Shown piece by piece: positions 8,177-17,800 of a DNA stretch of 64,000 nucleotides. The first letter of the stretch is position 1, and each line of letters starts with the position of its first letter. Under the pieces are notes generated by a model. It worked only from the letters and a program-made list of their open reading frames with translations. It did no database searches and was not told the origin of the DNA. Source of the DNA: Lentimicrobiaceae bacterium (lineage in GTDB: Bacteria; Bacteroidota; Bacteroidia; Bacteroidales; F082); NCBI GenBank assembly GCA_015061315.1, contig SUWV01000010.1, positions 1 through 64,000 on the forward strand, in the 5' to 3' direction. A program made the position numbers and the translations under genes.

Positions 8177-8764
8177 TTAGTTCGACGATGGATCGACGGG
8201 AAATTTGTTCCAAAGCGAATATCGTTGTCCCATTTGATTGACGAATCCGCTCCACATCTTGCTGGGTTTGGCATGAAGTAATACTTTGCTGTCAAATCTT
8301 CCTACTAACCAGGTGTTTGCCTTTAACTCATTGACTAATTGTCCACCGTCCCAACCTGCATATCCAACGAAGAAACGAACTTCGTGTGGCTTTATTAAGT
8401 CTAACTTAATCATGGTTTTAAGTACGCTGACATTGCCACTCCAATATAATCCTCCGCATATCTTATGTGAGTCGGGAATCATCTCCCCAAGAGTGTGAAT
8501 GAAGAAAATTCTGTCGGTTTCAACAGGTCCGCCGAGATAAACATCGGCTTTAAATTCTGGAAATCCTTGAACTATCTCATTGAAAGGTATTGCAAGTCTT
8601 TTGTTGAAAATAACGCCGAGACTGCCTTCTTCGTTGTGGTCGATGATGAGAATGACGGAACGTCGAAAGTAATAATCGTTCATAAAAGGCTCTGATAAAA
8701 GCACATCGCCAATCTTTACCTTTAACGTATTGCTTTGAATCTTAAATAGTTCCTCCTTCTTCAT
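8177..8764 (-). CDS. YqgE/AlgH family protein
   Basis: A 195-residue protein of the UPF0301 (DUF179, YqgE/AlgH) family, a compact cytosolic fold of unsettled function. Diagnostic segments are GDVLLSEPFMND near the N-terminus, SLGVIFNKRL, VYLGGPVETDRIFFIHT, and GYAGWDGGQLVNEL followed by a Trp-containing tail. Length is typical. It converges on the GH3 fusion with 19 bp between stops and diverges from the MurL-like gene. No promoter box is obvious in the upstream heptamer repeat. Confidence 0.9.
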   Translation of the reverse strand: MKKEELFKIQSNTLKVKIGDVLLSEPFMNDYYFRRSVILIIDHNEEGSLGVIFNKRLAIPFNEIVQGFPEFKADVYLGGPVETDRIFFIHTLGEMIPDSHKICGGLYWSGNVSVLKTMIKLDLIKPHEVRFFVGYAGWDGGQLVNELKANTWLVGRFDSKVLLHAKPSKMWSGFVNQMGQRYSLWNKFPVDPSSN

Positions 8765-8778
8765 GATTCCTCGTTTTT

Positions 8779-8821
8779 ATTAAAATTATGCACTATGAAT
8801 TATACATTCTGAATTATAATT
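8779..8821. repeat. Heptamer tandem repeat
   Basis: Degenerate 7-nt units (AATTATG, CACTATG, AATTATA, CATTCTG, AATTATA) fill most of the 87-bp gap between the divergent yqgE-like and murL-like genes. Confidence 0.65.
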
Positions 8822-8825
8822 TTAC

Positions 8826-8833
8826 TAACTTTG
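8826..8833 (+). promoter_or_regulatory. Promoter -7 box for the murL/murD/aroB/aroA run
   Basis: TAACTTTG matches the TAnnTTTG box and predicts a start near 8840, about 12 bases before the ATG at 8852. A -33 element is not evident. Confidence 0.55.
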
Positions 8834-8851
8834 TAAACTAATTTTAACATT

Positions 8852-10186
8852 ATGGCAACTTATTACGACCAAAATAAATATAATTCTCTAAGAGAGACAT
8901 ATCAGTTTTTCCGTTTTCAAAGATACGATTATACTTTAGAAAATGAACATCTTTCAGTAAAATATTATTTTTCTTTAGATGATAAATATTTCTTTACTCC
9001 GAGTTTTGATATTCCAAAGAGAAAATTTTACGACTTTAATAATTTGAATAACAGTCAGTTAGATGTAATCCTTTTTAATATTGGAATGATAGAGCTGATT
9101 AGTTATTGGAAGTTGGCTTGTCCTAAGAGAGTTTATGTTCAGCCGTTTAAGTTAGATGATAATCAGATTAGATGGTGGAAGAAGTTGTATTTTAATGGTT
9201 TGGGCGAGTTTTTCTATCTTAATGGAATTAAGGAAAATGTTAATGATTTTATGGAAATTATTAACGAAAGTGAAAAGTCGTGCGATAAAATTAACATTCA
9301 ATTAAAAGAATCGGTTTTGGTTCCTGTAGGCGGAGGCAAGGATTCAGTGGTTACTTTGGAGCTGCTAAAAAATAAAATGCCGATTATTCCATTGATAATC
9401 AATCCTCGAGGAGCGACTACTGAATGCGTGTCTACGGCAGGTTTTTCTGAAGAGCAAGTCGCGGTTATTAAACGTACTCTCGACCCTACAATGTTGAAAA
9501 TGAATAATGAAGGTTTCTTGAATGGCCATACGCCTTTCTCCGCGATGTTGGCTTTCTATACTTTGTTAATAGGTTTTTTGACAAATTCTAAATATATCGC
9601 GCTTTCAAATGAGTCGAGCGCTAATGAACCTACAGTTCCAGATACTGAAGTAAATCATCAATATAGCAAGTCGGTCGCTTTTGAAAATGATTTTAGAAAT
9701 TATGTGAACGAATATATTTCCTCTGATATTCAATACTTTAGTTTTTTACGCCCGATAAATGAATTGCAAATAGCGAGTCTGTTTGCGAAGAATAAAGATT
9801 ATTATAAGGTGTTTAAAAGTTGCAACGTGGGAAGTAAAACCGATTCTTGGTGCGGAAAATGTCCTAAATGTCTTTTCACATACATAATAATGTCGCCTTT
9901 TGTCTCTGAAGAGGAATTGAAAGATATTTTTGGTAAGAATCTGTTGAATGACAATGATTTATTGCCAATATTAAAACAGCTTAAAGGCGAAGCAGAGGTG
10001 AAACCTTTTGAATGTGTCGGTACGATAGAAGAGGTTAATGCGTGTATTGAATTTAATCAAAAGGCAAAAGATGAAAGACAAAAGTCATTTTTGATGGAGA
10101 GTCTGTTAAATCAATATGATGAGAATAACAATTTGCCAAAGCATTTTGAGGCGATTTTGAAAGATAACTTGTTTAAAAACAATTGA
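8852..10186 (+). CDS. murL: MurL-like UDP-MurNAc-L-Ala-L-Glu epimerase (putative)
   Basis: A 444-residue cytosolic protein with a PP-loop-type motif, VLVPVGGGKDSVVTLELL (GGGKDS at 160-165), the signature of ATP pyrophosphatases forming AMP and PPi. It also has a cysteine cluster WCGKCPKC (Cys334, 337, 340) before a hydrophobic segment. MurL of Xanthomonas inverts L-Glu to D-Glu on UDP-MurNAc-L-Ala-L-Glu using ATP and is encoded beside a MurD-type ligase, MurD2. The adjacent MurD-type gene here makes that assignment the best fit. The family call is from memory of motifs and context; an unrelated PP-loop enzyme is the main alternative. Confidence 0.68.
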   Translation: MATYYDQNKYNSLRETYQFFRFQRYDYTLENEHLSVKYYFSLDDKYFFTPSFDIPKRKFYDFNNLNNSQLDVILFNIGMIELISYWKLACPKRVYVQPFKLDDNQIRWWKKLYFNGLGEFFYLNGIKENVNDFMEIINESEKSCDKINIQLKESVLVPVGGGKDSVVTLELLKNKMPIIPLIINPRGATTECVSTAGFSEEQVAVIKRTLDPTMLKMNNEGFLNGHTPFSAMLAFYTLLIGFLTNSKYIALSNESSANEPTVPDTEVNHQYSKSVAFENDFRNYVNEYISSDIQYFSFLRPINELQIASLFAKNKDYYKVFKSCNVGSKTDSWCGKCPKCLFTYIIMSPFVSEEELKDIFGKNLLNDNDLLPILKQLKGEAEVKPFECVGTIEEVNACIEFNQKAKDERQKSFLMESLLNQYDENNNLPKHFEAILKDNLFKNN

Positions 10187-10191
10187 TTGAG

Positions 10192-11493
10192 ATGATATAT
10201 GCCATAATAAATCGTTTGAACGGAAAGAAAATCCTCATCGCTGGATTTGGGCGCGAGGGAAAATCGACATTGCGTTTTTTGCAGAAATATATTCCTGATG
10301 CGATGATCGGTATCGCAGATAAAAACGAATCTGCTTTTCAAGATATTGATAAAGAACGATATGAATTGTTTTCTGGTGATGATTATCTCAACGCTGCTAC
10401 CGATTACGACATCATTATTAAAACTCCTGGAATATCTGTAAATAATATTGAAATAGACTGTTCTAAAATTACTTCTCAGACTGATTTGTTTTTGGAAGCA
10501 TATCATAATCAGGTGATTGGAATTACAGGAACTAAGGGTAAAAGCACTACTTCAAGTCTGATTTATCATATTATCAAAGGAGTGAAAGCTTTAAAGGGGA
10601 AAGGAAATGATGTGATTCTCGCTGGTAATATTGGAATTCCTATTTTAGATTGTATTGATGATATAAATGAAAGAACTATAATTGTTTACGAGCTTTCGGC
10701 TCATCAATTGCAGTTCATAAATAAGTCGCCTCATGTTGGTGTTCTGTTAAATGTCTTTGAAGAACATCTCGATCATTTTGGAACTTTTGATAAATATAAA
10801 GATGCTAAAATCAATGTGTTACGATATATGTCTGATGGTGATTTCGCAATTGTAAATAATTCGCTTTACCATGAAACGGAGTCTTTGTCGGCAAACCGTA
10901 TTGATTTTGAAAGTTTTGACTTAAATAATTTTAACATAAATTGGGAAGAAATTCCTTTGATGGGAGAACATAATAAATTGAATGTCAAGGCTGCTCTTTG
11001 TGCCTGCCGTTCTTTTGAATTCTCTTTGGAAGATTTGGTTCCGCATCTTTATACTTTCAAGCCTTTGGAACATAGACAGGAATTTGTCGGTAATTTCAAT
11101 GGCGTGAAATTTTATAATGATAGTATTTCTACTATTCCGCAGGCGACGATTGCAGCGTTGAATACAATAAAAAATGTTAATTTTCTTTTACTTGGTGGTT
11201 TCGATAGAGGAATTGATTATTCGCCTTTGATTTCTTATCTGAAAGAAAATGTAATGCCGTATGTTTTGCTTACGGGAAAGGCAGGTCAGACGATTAAGAA
11301 TATGTTGCAAGATGCAGATTATAAGGGAAATATACTTGAATATACAGATATGGAATCTGCTTTTGAGATTGTTAGAAATATATCGAAAAATGGCGATGTT
11401 TGTCTTCTTTCTCCTGCCGCAGCAAGTTACGACAGGTATAAGAACTTCGAGGAGAGAGGAAAGATTTTTAAAGAATTAGCAAAGAAATTTTAA
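10192..11493 (+). CDS. murD: MurD-type UDP-N-acetylmuramoyl-L-alanine:glutamate ligase
   Basis: A 433-residue cytosolic Mur ligase that adds glutamate to UDP-MurNAc-L-Ala. An N-terminal Rossmann segment (KKILIAGFGREGKSTLRFL) is followed by the ATP-binding ITGTKGKSTTSSL (GTKGKST at 113-119), the central-domain VFEEHLDHFGTFDKY, and a C-terminal ligase domain with RQEFVG, YNDSISTIP and LLGGFDRG. I chose the ATG at 10192; an in-frame TTG at 10183 overlaps the preceding stop but is a weaker start. It follows the MurL-like gene by 5 bp, so it may be the MurD2 type that uses L-Glu rather than D-Glu. Substrate stereochemistry cannot be read from the sequence by eye. Confidence 0.85.
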   Translation: MIYAIINRLNGKKILIAGFGREGKSTLRFLQKYIPDAMIGIADKNESAFQDIDKERYELFSGDDYLNAATDYDIIIKTPGISVNNIEIDCSKITSQTDLFLEAYHNQVIGITGTKGKSTTSSLIYHIIKGVKALKGKGNDVILAGNIGIPILDCIDDINERTIIVYELSAHQLQFINKSPHVGVLLNVFEEHLDHFGTFDKYKDAKINVLRYMSDGDFAIVNNSLYHETESLSANRIDFESFDLNNFNINWEEIPLMGEHNKLNVKAALCACRSFEFSLEDLVPHLYTFKPLEHRQEFVGNFNGVKFYNDSISTIPQATIAALNTIKNVNFLLLGGFDRGIDYSPLISYLKENVMPYVLLTGKAGQTIKNMLQDADYKGNILEYTDMESAFEIVRNISKNGDVCLLSPAAASYDRYKNFEERGKIFKELAKKF

Positions 11494-11498
11494 GAAAT

Positions 11499-12518
11499 AT
11501 GAATGTTTATTTCGGTGAAAACGCATTGACTCAATTGTCGGCTTTGACTTACAATTACGATAAGTTTTTTCTCTTGACAGACGAAAATATTTTCAAGATT
11601 TATTCTTCCATGATTGCTTCCATGATACCAGAGAAGGAAGTGAATAAAATAATACTTCCTGCTGGAGAACAAAGTAAAAGTCTTGATAATGTTGTGCTTA
11701 TATGGAATAAACTCCTTGAAGCTAAAGCTGGAAGAGATTCGCTTTTGATAAATCTTGGAGGCGGAACTATCTCGGATATTGGCGGTTTTGCGGCTTCATG
11801 TTTTAAAAGAGGAATTGATTTTATCAATGTGCCGACAACGCTTCTCGCAATGATTGACGCTTCTATAGGCGGAAAAAATGGAATAAATTTTAACAATTAT
11901 AAGAATCAAATAGGCTTGTTTTCAGAACCTAAATCCATAATAATAAATCCCTATTTCTTAAAAACTCTTAACGAAAGAGATATTCTCTCAGGACTTGCGG
12001 AGATGATGAAATATGCTTTTATTGCTGATGTTGCTTTTTTGGATATAGATGGCGATAACTATCTGGATTTCATTGAAAAAGCTGCTACTACAAAAGATGA
12101 AATCGTTGGTCTTGATATGAAAGAGTCGGGATTGCGCAAGATTTTAAATTTCGGTCATACTATCGGGCATGCCTTGGAATCGTATTATATTGATAAAGAT
12201 AATTATCTTACTCATGGAGAAGCAGTTGCCTTAGGAATGTATTCTTCTTTGTTACTTTCTAAAAAATATTGCGGATTAGATGAGAAATGGCTGTTCTTCT
12301 ATGAAATGTGGTTTAAGGCAAATCTTAATTTATTGAATCTCACTGATTTTGACGTCGATTCTATATTTGATTTTATTGCTCATGATAAAAAGAATAAAGC
12401 TGGTAAGCCTAAGTTCGTTTTGATTTCTGCTCCTGAAAAACCTCAGATTGACGTTGAAGTGAACGAGTCTGATATTATAGAATCTATTTCTGTATTAAAA
12501 GAAAAATTCTCTGCGTAA
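11499..12518 (+). CDS. aroB: 3-dehydroquinate synthase
   Basis: Second step of the shikimate pathway, converting DAHP to 3-dehydroquinate with NAD+ and a divalent metal. The 339-residue protein has the NAD-binding LINLGGGTISDIGGFAAS, then FINVPTTLLAMIDASIGGKN, the metal site GLAEMMKYAFI, and the two-histidine NFGHTIGHALE and LTHGEAVALGM. All expected metal ligands (Glu and two His) appear present. It starts 5 bp after the MurD-type gene and its TAA shares an A with the aroA ATG, giving translational coupling. Length is slightly short of 350-360 but complete. Confidence 0.95.
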   Translation: MNVYFGENALTQLSALTYNYDKFFLLTDENIFKIYSSMIASMIPEKEVNKIILPAGEQSKSLDNVVLIWNKLLEAKAGRDSLLINLGGGTISDIGGFAASCFKRGIDFINVPTTLLAMIDASIGGKNGINFNNYKNQIGLFSEPKSIIINPYFLKTLNERDILSGLAEMMKYAFIADVAFLDIDGDNYLDFIEKAATTKDEIVGLDMKESGLRKILNFGHTIGHALESYYIDKDNYLTHGEAVALGMYSSLLLSKKYCGLDEKWLFFYEMWFKANLNLLNLTDFDVDSIFDFIAHDKKNKAGKPKFVLISAPEKPQIDVEVNESDIIESISVLKEKFSA

Positions 12519-13870
12519 TGTTAATAAATCTTAAGCAAAATAATTTTAACATTGAGGTGGATTTGCCTTTGAGTAAAAGTGAAAGTAATCGCGCTTTGAT
12601 GATTGCTTTTTATTTAAAGACGCAGAGATTCAAAGACTCAGAGTCACAGAGACTTTGTGACTTTATAACTTCGCAGCTTAGCAATTCTGACGATACTGTT
12701 CTTCTTAAAAATCTTTTAGATAAAACAAATCGGTATATTTATCACTATAAACAAAGTCAGTTGTCCGTAGACTGTTGTCCGTTGACTTTAGATTGTGCTA
12801 ACGCAGGAACCGTTCTCCGTTTTTTAATGACAGCGGTAGCGAGTTTGCAATTAACAATGAACAATGAAAAATCTTTTGAAGTTTTCAGATTCTCAGATTC
12901 TCAGATTCTCAGTTTCTTATTAACAGGAAACGAGCGTATGAAGCAACGACCGATTGATTCTTTGGTGGAGGCGTTGAGAAGTCTCGGAGTTTCAATAGAA
13001 TACACAGAACGAGAATCATATCCGCCTGTCTTGATACGACCTTGTAACATCGAAGGCGGTAGGGCGGAAGTGAATGTAGAGCAAAGCAGTCAGTTTGCAT
13101 CTTCATTGTTGCTTGCCGCGCCTTTGTGGAAGAACGGCTTGGAGTTACATCTGAAAGGAAATATTTCGTCGTTGCCTTATATTGATATGACAATCAATAT
13201 GATGAAGCGATGCGGTATAGATGTGATTAGAAAAGATAGAGATATATTGGTGAAGCCTGGGAATTACAATATTGATAATATTAAAATAGAACCTGACTGG
13301 AGCGCGGCTGCTTTTTGGTACGAGATAGCAGCTCTTTCTGAAAATGCTGATATTTTCTTAAAAAATCTTAATATTGACTCATTACAAGCAGATGCCGCTG
13401 CGGTTGAAATGTTTGAAAATCTCGGAGTCGAGACAATCTCAGTAAAAGAGGGTGTTATAATTAGAAATGTAACTTTCAATTCTCAGTTTTTAACTTTCAA
13501 CTTTAAAGATTGTCCCGATTTATTCCCTTCTGTTATAGCTACTTGCGCTGGTCTTAAAGTGAATGCTACATTTACAGGGCTGAAGAATCTTTCGATAAAA
13601 GAGTCTGATAGAAAGAAAGCGATGATGACGGAGTTAAAGAAAATTAACGTTTCTTTTGAAGAAATTTCTGATGATGAATTAAAGATGCTATGTCCTGAGG
13701 AATTGCCTTTTTTTACAGAAGAAAATCCAATAATTTTTAACAATTATAATGATCATCGTATTGCGATGGCACTTTCAATATTATCTTTAAAAATAGGTGC
13801 GATTGAAATGAAAAACACAGAAGTCGTCTCGAAATCATATCCGAATTTCTTTGAAGCTGTTGGGTATTGA
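12518..13870 (+). CDS. aroA: 3-phosphoshikimate 1-carboxyvinyltransferase (EPSP synthase) carrying in-frame repeat inserts
   Basis: Transfers enolpyruvate from PEP to shikimate-3-phosphate. Conserved segments are LPLSKSESNRALMIA (residues 17-30), CANAGTVLRFLMT (93-105), NERMKQRPID (138-147), QSSQFASSLLLAAP (189-202), KESDRKKAMM (361-370) and NDHRIAMALS (411-420). At 450 residues it is about 40 longer than usual. The excess falls in stretches encoded by 7- or 8-nt tandem repeats at residues 35-54, 79-91, 111-134 and 320-328. The frame stays open and all motifs survive, so the enzyme is probably active. It is the last gene of the murL-murD-aroB-aroA run. Confidence 0.93.
   Translation: MLINLKQNNFNIEVDLPLSKSESNRALMIAFYLKTQRFKDSESQRLCDFITSQLSNSDDTVLLKNLLDKTNRYIYHYKQSQLSVDCCPLTLDCANAGTVLRFLMTAVASLQLTMNNEKSFEVFRFSDSQILSFLLTGNERMKQRPIDSLVEALRSLGVSIEYTERESYPPVLIRPCNIEGGRAEVNVEQSSQFASSLLLAAPLWKNGLELHLKGNISSLPYIDMTINMMKRCGIDVIRKDRDILVKPGNYNIDNIKIEPDWSAAAFWYEIAALSENADIFLKNLNIDSLQADAAAVEMFENLGVETISVKEGVIIRNVTFNSQFLTFNFKDCPDLFPSVIATCAGLKVNATFTGLKNLSIKESDRKKAMMTELKKINVSFEEISDDELKMLCPEELPFFTEENPIIFNNYNDHRIAMALSILSLKIGAIEMKNTEVVSKSYPNFFEAVGY
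12622..12663. repeat. Octamer repeat inside aroA (residues 35-48)
   Basis: Five degenerate 8-nt units (GCAGAGAT, TCAAAGAC, TCAGAGTC, ACAGAGAC, TTTGTGAC) encode the non-conserved stretch QRFKDSESQRLCDF. The motif is the same class as the intergenic arrays at 31533-31580 and 55898-55923. Confidence 0.75.
12756..12790. repeat. Octamer repeat inside aroA (residues 79-91)
   Basis: Units GTCAGTTG, TCCGTAGA, CTGTTGTC and CGTTGACT encode QSQLSVDCCPLTL, immediately before the conserved DCANAGT substrate-binding motif. The sequence resembles the intergenic array at 14004-14036. Confidence 0.6.
12848..12915. repeat. Heptamer then octamer repeats inside aroA (residues 111-134)
   Basis: A short heptamer array (CAATTAA, CAATGAA, CAATGAA) is followed by four units of ATTCTCAG-type octamer at 12881-12915, encoding VFRFSDSQILSFL. 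Together they form an insert between the DCANAGTVLRFLMT and NERMKQRPID motifs. Confidence 0.85.
13472..13507. repeat. Heptamer repeat inside aroA (residues 320-328)
   Basis: Five 7-nt units (ACTTTCA, ATTCTCA, GTTTTTA, ACTTTCA, ACTTTAA) encode FNSQFLTFN in a surface-loop position before the conserved CPDLFP segment. Confidence 0.65.
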
Positions 13871-14036
13871 ACTAATAACTTCATCACTTCATCACCCTAT
13901 CACTCCATAACTCCATCACTCCATAACTCTTGTAGACGTCAACGATATACTGTTTCTTTTCATCGGTATCGTCGAAACGTCTCTACTTGTAGACTTAAAA
14001 AAAACCGTAGACTGTAGACAGTAGTCTGTAGACTTT
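13871..14036. repeat. Octamer arrays between aroA and the lutA-like gene
   Basis: The first array (13871-13930) has units ACTTCATC, ACTTCATC, ACCCTATC, ACTCCATA, ACTCCATC and ACTCCATA. The second (14004-14036) has units such as CCGTAGAC, TGTAGACA, GTAGTCTG and TAGACTTT and can fold on itself. Between them lies low-complexity sequence with no gene. Confidence 0.75.
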
Positions 14037-14039
14037 TTT

Positions 14040-14047
14040 TATATTTG
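14040..14047 (+). promoter_or_regulatory. Promoter -7 box for the lutA-like gene
   Basis: TATATTTG matches the TAnnTTTG box, 28 bp before the ATG at 14075. No convincing -33 TTTG is present in the repeat DNA upstream. Confidence 0.5.
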
Positions 14048-14074
14048 CAAATAAATTTTAACATTTAAAGCCTT

Positions 14075-14797
14075 ATGACGATAGACCTTTTTATTTCATG
14101 TGTGATGGATCAGTTTTATCCTGATACTGCTAAGAATGTTGTCAAGGTTTTGAATGCAGCTGCTGTTGATGTGGAATATAATCCGGAACAGACGTGCTGT
14201 GGTAAGTTTGCCTTCAATAGTGGCTTCGTCGATGAAGCTAAAGAATTGGGAGAGAAGTTCCTGAGAGATTTTCCTAATGATAGACCTATAGTTGGAGTGA
14301 GTGCTTCTTGCGTGGGTTATATTAAGAAACGTTATGAGGAGCTTTTCTACAATACGTCTTCACATCTCGAATATAAACGTCTTGTGCGTAATATCTTTGA
14401 GTTTACGGATTTCCTTGTTAATAAAATTAACATTATGAACTTCGGCGCGGAGTTTAAGCATAAGGTCGTGTATCAAGATACTTGTTGTTCTTTGCGTGAG
14501 TTGGGACTTAAAGATGAAGGTCGTAAGCTGCTCTCAAATGTCAAAGGGATTGAGATTCTTGAAATGAAATATCCTGAGGTGTGTTGTGGTTTTGGCGGCG
14601 GTTTCTTCTCCATTCAGCATGAGGCGATTTCTGTGGCTATGGCAGAGCGTAAGATAAAAGATGCGATGGCGACAGGAGCGGAATATATTGTCACAAATGA
14701 TATTTCTTGTCTGATGCAATTGGATAGCTGTATCAAAAAACAAAAATTCGACATACAGGTCGTGCATATCGCCGATATATTGGCACAAGGAATTTGA
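14075..14797 (+). CDS. lutA: LutA/YkgE-like (Fe-S)-binding oxidoreductase subunit, orphan
   Basis: A 240-residue protein with two cysteine-rich CCG domains, as in LutA/YkgE of lactate oxidation systems and heterodisulfide reductase subunit B. Visible elements are FISCVMDQFYPDT, TCCGKFAFNSGFVDEA, DTCCSLRELGL and EVCCGFGGGFFSIQ. The full LutA length is present. In classical operons LutB and LutC follow; here neither is adjacent, and the gene sits alone behind its own promoter. It could serve L-lactate oxidation with partners elsewhere, or another electron-transfer role. Confidence 0.82.
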   Translation: MTIDLFISCVMDQFYPDTAKNVVKVLNAAAVDVEYNPEQTCCGKFAFNSGFVDEAKELGEKFLRDFPNDRPIVGVSASCVGYIKKRYEELFYNTSSHLEYKRLVRNIFEFTDFLVNKINIMNFGAEFKHKVVYQDTCCSLRELGLKDEGRKLLSNVKGIEILEMKYPEVCCGFGGGFFSIQHEAISVAMAERKIKDAMATGAEYIVTNDISCLMQLDSCIKKQKFDIQVVHIADILAQGI

Positions 14798-14831
14798 TGT
14801 GAAATGTAAACATTACTTCAGAAAATAATTG

Positions 14832-14839
14832 TATATTTG
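14832..14839 (+). promoter_or_regulatory. Promoter -7 box for the Omp28-like gene
   Basis: TATATTTG matches TAnnTTTG, about 55 bp before the chosen ATG at 14894. The location downstream of a GTG at 14867 was weighed when choosing the start. Confidence 0.5.
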
Positions 14840-14893
14840 TGAACTATTAACAAAGCGCTAAATAATGTGATTTATAATAAATTAATTGACAAT

Positions 14894-17800
14894 ATGAAGA
14901 GATTTACCTTTTTAATGTGCGTGCTTATTATGAGCTTTTTTAAAGCCAATGCGCAAGAACCTCAATATGTTTCTAAGGAAGTGCAGAAACGTAATGTTCT
15001 TATTGAGGAATTTACAGGAAGAAAATGTGTCAATTGTCCTCTTGGACATGTTCAGGCAAAAGTCATTGAGGAAGCATATCCAGGAAGAGTGTGGGCGATA
15101 AATCTTCATGGCGGTTATTATTCGTCACTCGATTATCCTAACTTGAATACTGCTATCTGCGACACCATCGGAATGTATTTTAATCCTGTATCTTTTCCAT
15201 CAGCAATTGTAAATCGTCAGACGGCATCGCCTCTCATGAATTATAACACACAATGGCGTCCTGCAGTTGATGAACAGGTGGCACAGACAGCTGAAGTTAA
15301 TGTGGCGGGTCAGGTTGCGATAAATCCTCTTACTCGTGTAGCTACCGTAACAGTAGAGCTTTATTACACAGCAAACAGCGCAACTGATGTCAATTATCTT
15401 AACGTCTTTATGTTACAAGATAGTATTGTAGGATCACAAAGCGGTGCTGGTTCTAATCCAGATCAGGCTATAGGCGATGGTGATTATCTTCACATGCATG
15501 TCTTACGCGATAATGTGACTCCATTCTGGGGCGATGAGATAAAAACTACTACTGAAGGTAGCTTTGTTACAAAGACATACGAATATGAGATCCCAGAAGT
15601 GATAGGCAATCCTAACGGAGTTGATGTGATAATGGAAAACCTTAGCTTTGTAGCTTTCGTGACTGAGAAATACCATGGAGCAGGAACACGTCCTATCATC
15701 AATGTCAATAAATTACATACACTCATCGCTACTGACGAAAGCGTGCTTCCTTATCTTACAGAAGTGAAGCCTAAATATGCAGTAGAATGTTCAAGCAACA
15801 GAACATTTGAAATGGTTGTACAAAATTCAGGTAAGGAAGATATTACCTCTATTAAGTTTGAATTATCTGTCGATAATAGAAATCCTTTTGAATATCTTTG
15901 GGAAGGCAATATTCCTTCAAATCAAACTGCAATTATTGATAAAGATGTAAGAATCCCACTCGGAGAGCATAATTTGACAGTTAAGGTTTTGGAAGCTAAC
16001 GGCGTTAAATTTGATGTGGAAAAAACCATTACCATAATAGGAGAAGATTGGACAGACGTGATTATTGAAGGTGAACAGGAAGAGTTTACTATTGAAATAG
16101 CACAAGATAAATATGGAAATCAGACTACTTGGGAACTCGTTGCTTCTGATTATACAGTGCTTAAGTCAGGTGGTCCATATAGCACCTTGTTGAGTGGAAC
16201 TGGAACAAAAGTTCATACAGAAAAAGTTACTCTATCGTCAGGCGACTGCGTGAAGTTTATAATCAATGACCAAATAGGCGACGGTATCTGCTGTACTTAC
16301 GGTGAAGGTTATTATAAAATTATCGACAGTAAGGGTAACGTAATAGTTGATGGCGATGGCGCTTTCGGTAATCAGGCTTCTCATGTTTTGTCGGTGATGA
16401 ATGAAGGTGATATTGTAATAGAGCCAGAGTTCGTATCTACTGAAGTGATGAAGAGAAATGTTATCATTGAAGAGTTTACGGGAAGAAATTGCCCTAACTG
16501 TCCTAATGGTCATCTCATCTCAAGTGGTATAGTGAAAGCAAATCCAGGCAGAGTGTGGAGTATGGGAATACATTCTGGATATTTTACTCCAAATACTTAT
16601 CCTAATTTCCAGACCGACATAAGCGCTACATTTATGGATCCTTATGATGATGTTGAAGGAGGACTTGGCTTGCCAGCTGCTGTTATTAATCGTACAACAG
16701 ATGAAGCAATATCTCGTTCACAATGGGAACCGACTACAACCGGAATTTTACAGGAAACGGCCGAATGTAATGTGGCAGGTCATGTTGTAATAGATCCTAT
16801 TACACGCGTTGCTACAATAACAGCTGAAGTTTATTACACAGCTAACAGTGATGATAGCACTAACTATCTTACAATAGTGATGTTACAAGATAGTATTGCA
16901 GGTCAGCAGGCTTACGGTAATACCAACCCAGAACAAGACTTAGGTAATGATTTATATTGTCACATGCATGTGCTTCGCGATGTTATCACAGCTGATTGGG
17001 GCGATGAGATTGCTCCTGCAACACAAGGCTCTTTGATTAAAAAGTCATACGAATATCAAATCCCTGAAATAATCGGTGACACTAACGGAGTGATTGTAGA
17101 TTTGGACAATATTAGTTTCCTTGCTTTCGTGACAGAGAAATATCAAGGCATATCGACAAAACCAATTCTCAATGCTAACAAATTGACAGTTGAACAGAAT
17201 ACAAATGAGTCTGTATCTCCTTATATCGTAGAGGTAATAGAAGAAACAGGAATATTCTGTTCTAATGATAGAACCTTCAAGACTTATATCAAAAACGTTG
17301 GTACTTCAGAATTGACTTCAGTTAAGTTCAATACCTTCATTAATGGCTCTGATAAAAAAGAACACACATGGACAGGCAATTTGAAACCTAATGAAGAAGC
17401 ACGTTTCGATATAGAATTGGAACTTCCTTTCGGTAATAATAAGGTTAAGATTAAAATTGTTGAAGCTAACGATACTAAGTTTACATACGAAAGAATAGTT
17501 GAAGCTGTATGCGATGAATGGGCTACTGTTGGTACCGGTTGTGTACCGACCGTGCCTCTTACTATAGAAATTCTTCAAGATAAATATGGCAATCACACGA
17601 CATGGGAGTTATTGGCATCAGATAATACTGTTGTAGCCTCAGGCGGACCTTATAAATATTTGCCAGATGCCGACACAATGATGCACAGTGTGAATGTAGA
17701 AGTGGAGCCAGATTGCTATAAATTTGTGATTTACGATTCATTTGGAAATGGTATCTGCTGCGATGACGGCGATGGTTATTACAGAATACTTGTTAATTAC

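Noticed and set aside
10183-10191. TTG start for the MurD-type ligase overlapping the previous stop
   Set aside because: The ATG at 10192 gives a normal N-terminus; three extra residues have no support.
12518-13870. aroA as a frameshifted pseudogene
   Set aside because: The inserts are in frame overall, the ORF is continuous for 450 codons and all catalytic motifs are present.
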